From Candidatus Gastranaerophilales bacterium (GTDB lineage Bacteria; Cyanobacteriota; Vampirovibrionia; Gastranaerophilales; Gastranaerophilaceae), in assembly GCA_016282705.1 (NCBI GenBank), contig JAEELO010000083.1:21877-85876 (forward strand): a DNA stretch of 64,000 bases, given 5' to 3'. Within the stretch, counting starts at the first letter, position 1; each line of letters begins with the position of its first letter. A program made the position numbers and the translations under genes. The notes below the pieces were generated by a model. It was not told the origin of the DNA. It saw only the letters and a list, made by a program, of their open reading frames with translations, and made no database searches. This document shows, piece after piece, positions 60,810 to 64,000 of this stretch.

Positions 60810-62210
60810 CTAAAAAATTTTTTCCGGATTTAATATGTTTTTCGGGTCAAGCATATTTTTAATTTGTTTCATTAATTTTAAATTATTGGGATCAAGAGCT
60901 TTATTTATAAAATAAGATTTTTCACATCCAATGCCATGTTCACCGGATAATCTTCCGTTTAAAGATAATGCAAGTTCAAATAATTCGGCTTTTGCCTTTT
61001 CAAAGTTCTTGCGTTCTTCGGTATTTCTTAGGTCAAGAGCAATATTAGGGTGTATATTACCATCACCTATATGTCCCATTATACAAGTTTTAAGATTATA
61101 TTTACTGCATATATTCCAAATTCCTTTGACCAAAGTTACTATGTTATCTCTCGGGACAACAACATCTTCTGTCAGTACATTTGGAGCAAGTTTTGCTGTT
61201 GCACCAAAAGAGGAGCGTCGTGTAATCCATATTTTTTCTTCTTCTTCTTTTGTTTTAGCTGTTTGAATATATGAAGAATTATTGTTTTTGCATATTTCTA
61301 TTATTTTTTCATATTGATTATCTAAAGTTGATTTGAATCCGTCGATTTCTATTAATAAAGCAGCTGTTTTATCGGTTAACAGTCCTGAAGGGTAGAAACT
61401 TTCGGTTGTTGCAAGAGTATTTTTATCAAGTAAATCAATAACAGATGGAGTAATTAAATTAGAAATAATATCATTTGCTGTCTTTGCAGTATCTTCAAGA
61501 GTGTCAAAATAGGCAAGCAAAACCCTTGTATCTTCCGGTTTGGGTATTAATCTTATGGTTGCACGGGTGATAATACCAAGAGTTCCCTCAGAACCTACAA
61601 ACAATTGAGTCATATTATATCCGGTTACATCTTTTGAACAGGAAGAACCTGTATGAAGAATAGTTCCGTCAGCAAGAACAACTTCTAAATCTATAATGTA
61701 ATCCTTTGTAGAACCGTATTTAAAAGTATGAGGACCGCCTGATGAAAGCCCTATACTTCCTCCAAGCATGGATACTTTTAAATTTGAAGGATCGGGCGGA
61801 TAAAATAAATTGTATTTTTCGGCTGCTTTTTTTAAATCTTCTATCACAACACCGGGTTCTGCAATACAAATAAGATTATCTTTGTTAACTTCAATTATTT
61901 TATTCATTTTCGCAAAATCAAGAACAATACCGCCTTTTTTGGGCAGACATGCTCCGCAAACGCTTGTTCCTGCGGCACGTGCTGTTACGGGAATATTATT
62001 TTCATTTGCATATTTCATTATTTTGGATACTTGTTCTGTGTTTTCAGGGAAAATAACAATATCCGCAATTTCATTGTCTTTTATTATATTTGTTGAATCG
62101 GTGGAATATGCATAACATGAATCATAATCATACAAAATATTATCTTTACCGGTAATATTTTCAAGTTTTTTTATATGAGTATTTTTCTTTGCTTCTGTTA
62201 ATTCCGCCAT
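60810..62210 (-). CDS. FAD-binding oxidoreductase, GlcD/D-lactate dehydrogenase type
   Basis: Flavin enzyme of the vanillyl-alcohol-oxidase superfamily that oxidises a 2-hydroxy acid such as glycolate or D-lactate. The 466 residues hold a FAD_binding_4 domain (about 50-230) with TARAAGTSVCGACLPKKGG and SIGLSSGGPHTFKYGSTKDY. The FAD-oxidase C domain follows (about 240-460), with MGHIGDGNIHPNI and LSGEHGIGCEKSYF. The typical partner subunits GlcE and GlcF are absent here. Substrate cannot be set by sequence. Confidence 0.92.
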   Translation of the reverse strand: MAELTEAKKNTHIKKLENITGKDNILYDYDSCYAYSTDSTNIIKDNEIADIVIFPENTEQVSKIMKYANENNIPVTARAAGTSVCGACLPKKGGIVLDFAKMNKIIEVNKDNLICIAEPGVVIEDLKKAAEKYNLFYPPDPSNLKVSMLGGSIGLSSGGPHTFKYGSTKDYIIDLEVVLADGTILHTGSSCSKDVTGYNMTQLFVGSEGTLGIITRATIRLIPKPEDTRVLLAYFDTLEDTAKTANDIISNLITPSVIDLLDKNTLATTESFYPSGLLTDKTAALLIEIDGFKSTLDNQYEKIIEICKNNNSSYIQTAKTKEEEEKIWITRRSSFGATAKLAPNVLTEDVVVPRDNIVTLVKGIWNICSKYNLKTCIMGHIGDGNIHPNIALDLRNTEERKNFEKAKAELFELALSLNGRLSGEHGIGCEKSYFINKALDPNNLKLMKQIKNMLDPKNILNPEKIF

Positions 62211-62376
62211 TATGCCCTCTAGGATATTATAAAATAAAACAATGCCTTATAACAATATTTTATACTTAATTTGAAGTTTTAATAATTGGATATATAAGTC
62301 AATAATATTTCTTTGTTACGGATGAATACATTTTATTCGGTATGTTAAATAAAAACAGTAAGAGAGGTTTTATAAT

Positions 62377-63063
62377 ATGTCAAAAAAAGTAATTTCAATT
62401 TTGCTGATATTATTTGTTTCTTTAATAAGCTGTATTACTGTTAATAATAAAGTTTTATCAAGAGATAATGATTATAATGGTGAAGAATTAATAAATGTAA
62501 CTGTTTACGAGAAGATAAATCCGGCAATTGTGCTTGTAGAAGCACAACTGTTGGATGGAATATCAAGCGGAACAGGTTGTATTATAAATAAAAAAGGAAT
62601 TATTTTAACCAGTTCACATGTTGTTGCAAAATCTTCATATATTGAAGTTACAACGATTAACGGTGAGGTATATAAAGCTGAAGTAATAAATAACAATACT
62701 ACAAATGAAGACTTGGCATTATTGAAAATAACACCGAAAAAGCCATTACCTGCTGTAATAAAATTAGGAGATTCTTCAATGGTAAAGGTGGGACAAAAAG
62801 TTCTTGCCATAGGTAATCCATTCGGATTTAACGGGACTCTTACAACTGGAATAGTATCCAGAATTGATTATGAGAGAAATAAAATACAAACCGATGCAGC
62901 CATAAATCCCGGTTCATCAGGCGGGCCTATATTAAATGCAAACGGTGAGGTTATAGGAATAAGCCAGTCGATATTTAATCCTGATAATAATAAATCAAAT
63001 ATCGGCATAGGGTTTGCAGTACCTGCAAATGAGGTAAAAAAATTAATCAGCTCTTATATGTAA
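62377..63063 (+). CDS. trypsin-like serine protease without PDZ domain (DegP/HtrA-related)
   Basis: Secreted or lipid-anchored protease of 228 residues. The N-terminus is hydrophobic with a possible lipobox LISC (Cys19). The catalytic triad is visible as His81 in LTSSHVVAKS, Asp112 in NEDLALLKI and Ser181 in NPGSSGGPILN. The chain ends at residue 228, just after the protease domain, so the PDZ domains of classic HtrA proteins are missing. AGAGAGG precedes the start. Confidence 0.9.
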   Translation: MSKKVISILLILFVSLISCITVNNKVLSRDNDYNGEELINVTVYEKINPAIVLVEAQLLDGISSGTGCIINKKGIILTSSHVVAKSSYIEVTTINGEVYKAEVINNNTTNEDLALLKITPKKPLPAVIKLGDSSMVKVGQKVLAIGNPFGFNGTLTTGIVSRIDYERNKIQTDAAINPGSSGGPILNANGEVIGISQSIFNPDNNKSNIGIGFAVPANEVKKLISSYM

Positions 63064-63135
63064 TTTGATAAATAATAGTAGAATAATAAATATAATTCGG
63101 TTATAATCTATAAAAAGCTTATGGAAGGATTTCCG

Positions 63136-63705
63136 ATGAAAGGCAATTTATATATTATAGCAGGATGCTCAGGTGTCGGTAAGGGTACTCTTATAAAATT
63201 ATTCTTAGAGAAAAATCCTGATATAAAACTTTCAATCTCCGCTACAACAAGAAGCCCGAGAGACGGTGAAAAAGATGGTGTTAACTATTTCTTTGTATCA
63301 AAAGAAGAATTCAAATCGGAAGTTGAAAATAATGAGTTTCTTGAATGGGCGGAATTTAGCGGCAATTTTTACGGTACTAAAAAGAGTTTTGTAGAAAAAA
63401 CGCTTGCAAAAGGAATAGATTTAATTTTGGAAATTGAAGTTCAAGGTGCAAAACAAGTAAAAGAAAAAATGCCTGAGGCAATAAGTATATTTATTATGCC
63501 GCCTTCTTTGGAGGAACTTGAAGCAAGATTAAGAGGACGACACACTGAAACGGAAGAAGCCATCCAAAAAAGATTAGAGCAAGTTTCAAGAGAAATAGAA
63601 GCAGGTAAGAATTTTGATTATAAAATAGTAAATGATAAGTTAGAAACAGCATTAGAAAATATGCAGAAAATATTTTCCGAAAGGAAGAACAATGTTAACG
63701 GGTAA
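63136..63705 (+). CDS. gmk: guanylate kinase
   Basis: Phosphorylates GMP to GDP. With the ATG at 63136 (GGAAGGA six bases before) the protein has 189 residues. An in-frame ATG five codons upstream lies inside the ribosome site and is less likely. P-loop GCSGVGKGTL, GMP-binding SATTRSPRDGEKDGVNYFFVS and EIEVQGAKQVKEKMP are present. coaBC begins within its last codons. Confidence 0.96.
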   Translation: MKGNLYIIAGCSGVGKGTLIKLFLEKNPDIKLSISATTRSPRDGEKDGVNYFFVSKEEFKSEVENNEFLEWAEFSGNFYGTKKSFVEKTLAKGIDLILEIEVQGAKQVKEKMPEAISIFIMPPSLEELEARLRGRHTETEEAIQKRLEQVSREIEAGKNFDYKIVNDKLETALENMQKIFSERKNNVNG

Positions 63706-64000
63706 GACTGTTTTAATAGGAATAACGGGTGCTATAGCAGCATACAAAGTATGCGAATTAATACGTTTGTTTAAAAAGAATAATGCAAATGTTAAAGTTG
63801 TTGTTACTCCGAATGCGCTTAATTTTGTAACAAAAACCACATTGGAATCCTTAAGCCAAAATCCTGTTGATATAGAACAATTTGATATTAAAGATTATAA
63901 ACCCGAGCATATTGCACTTACCGATGAAGCCGATATTTTTGTTATAGCTCCTGCCAGTGCAAATACTATTGCAAAAATGCGTTTCGGAATTTGTGATAAT
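63692..64000 (+). CDS. coaBC: phosphopantothenoylcysteine decarboxylase/synthase CoaBC, 5' part only
   Basis: First about 103 codons of the coenzyme A enzyme; the rest is past the right edge. The frame starts MLTGKTVLIGITGAIAAYKV, the flavin-binding start of the CoaC domain, then VVVTPNALNFVTKTTLESLS and FVIAPASANTIAKMRFGICDN. AGGAAG lies before the ATG, which overlaps the gmk end by 14 bases, so the two are coupled. Confidence 0.93.
   Translation, partial: MLTGKTVLIGITGAIAAYKVCELIRLFKKNNANVKVVVTPNALNFVTKTTLESLSQNPVDIEQFDIKDYKPEHIALTDEADIFVIAPASANTIAKMRFGICDN

Overview
The window is an AT-rich, gene-dense bacterial chromosome segment. It carries about 64 protein genes, one tRNA gene and at least one likely small RNA gene. 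The owner makes lipid A (rfaE2, lpxD, lpxC, fabZ, lpxA), so it has an outer membrane. It also encodes a PilT retraction ATPase, a ComEC DNA-uptake channel, a FliA/WhiG-type sigma factor, a protein with a type IV prepilin leader, and an L27 without the Firmicute N-terminal extension. This mix, with low GC and many small lineage-specific proteins, fits a gut Melainabacteria/Vampirovibrionia member such as Candidatus Gastranaerophilales. That placement is inference; no rRNA is present to settle it.

Layout. 1-3.4 kb is a restriction-modification island: a Sau3AI/MutH-like endonuclease (cut by the left edge), a divergent C5-cytosine methyltransferase, and a convergent protein that looks like a PUA/EVE-type reader fused to a PD-(D/E)XK nuclease. 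3.4-4 kb holds short repeats and tRNA-Gly(CCC). 4-15.3 kb has mutL, clpB, an orphan MlaE-type permease, pilT, an XRE regulator remnant, two amino-acid transporters and recF. 15.3-18.9 kb has a class II aldolase, mnmE, a HIT protein, a small repeat protein and an SDR. 18.9-27.1 kb reads mostly leftward: a prepilin-led adhesin with YadA-like head repeats and an S74 autochaperone, a DUF721/DciA-like protein, two tandem thymidylate-kinase-like proteins and comEC, then an FkbM methyltransferase and a secreted coiled-coil protein. 27.1-36.7 kb reads rightward: mfd, a parvulin-type lipoprotein, rfaE2, the lpxD-lpxC-fabZ-lpxA cluster and an M29 aminopeptidase.

36.7-51.5 kb holds two related radical SAM proteins, an FMN reductase, a large SF1 helicase-nuclease, a cysteine-cluster protein, gatB, a Crp/Fnr regulator, fabF, rplU-rpmA, a sigma factor and a family 4 uracil-DNA glycosylase, plus a structured small RNA candidate. 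51.6-64 kb holds a 946-residue coiled-coil repeat protein, a leftward run murQ-ispE-rsmA-small ORF-recR-ybaB, several uncharacterised proteins including a DUF4145 membrane protein and a zinc peptidase, cutA, a GlcD-type oxidase, a trypsin-like protease, gmk and the start of coaBC.

How the genes fit together. DNA repair and maintenance is well represented (mutL, recF, recR, mfd, a uracil-DNA glycosylase, DUF721), next to DNA uptake (comEC, pilT) and restriction. The tetranucleotide GATC, the likely target of the R-M system, is strikingly rare across the whole window. The most unusual objects are the pseudopilin/S74 chimera, the third gene of the R-M island, the paired radical SAM proteins, and the structured RNAs near 49.1 and 50.8 kb.
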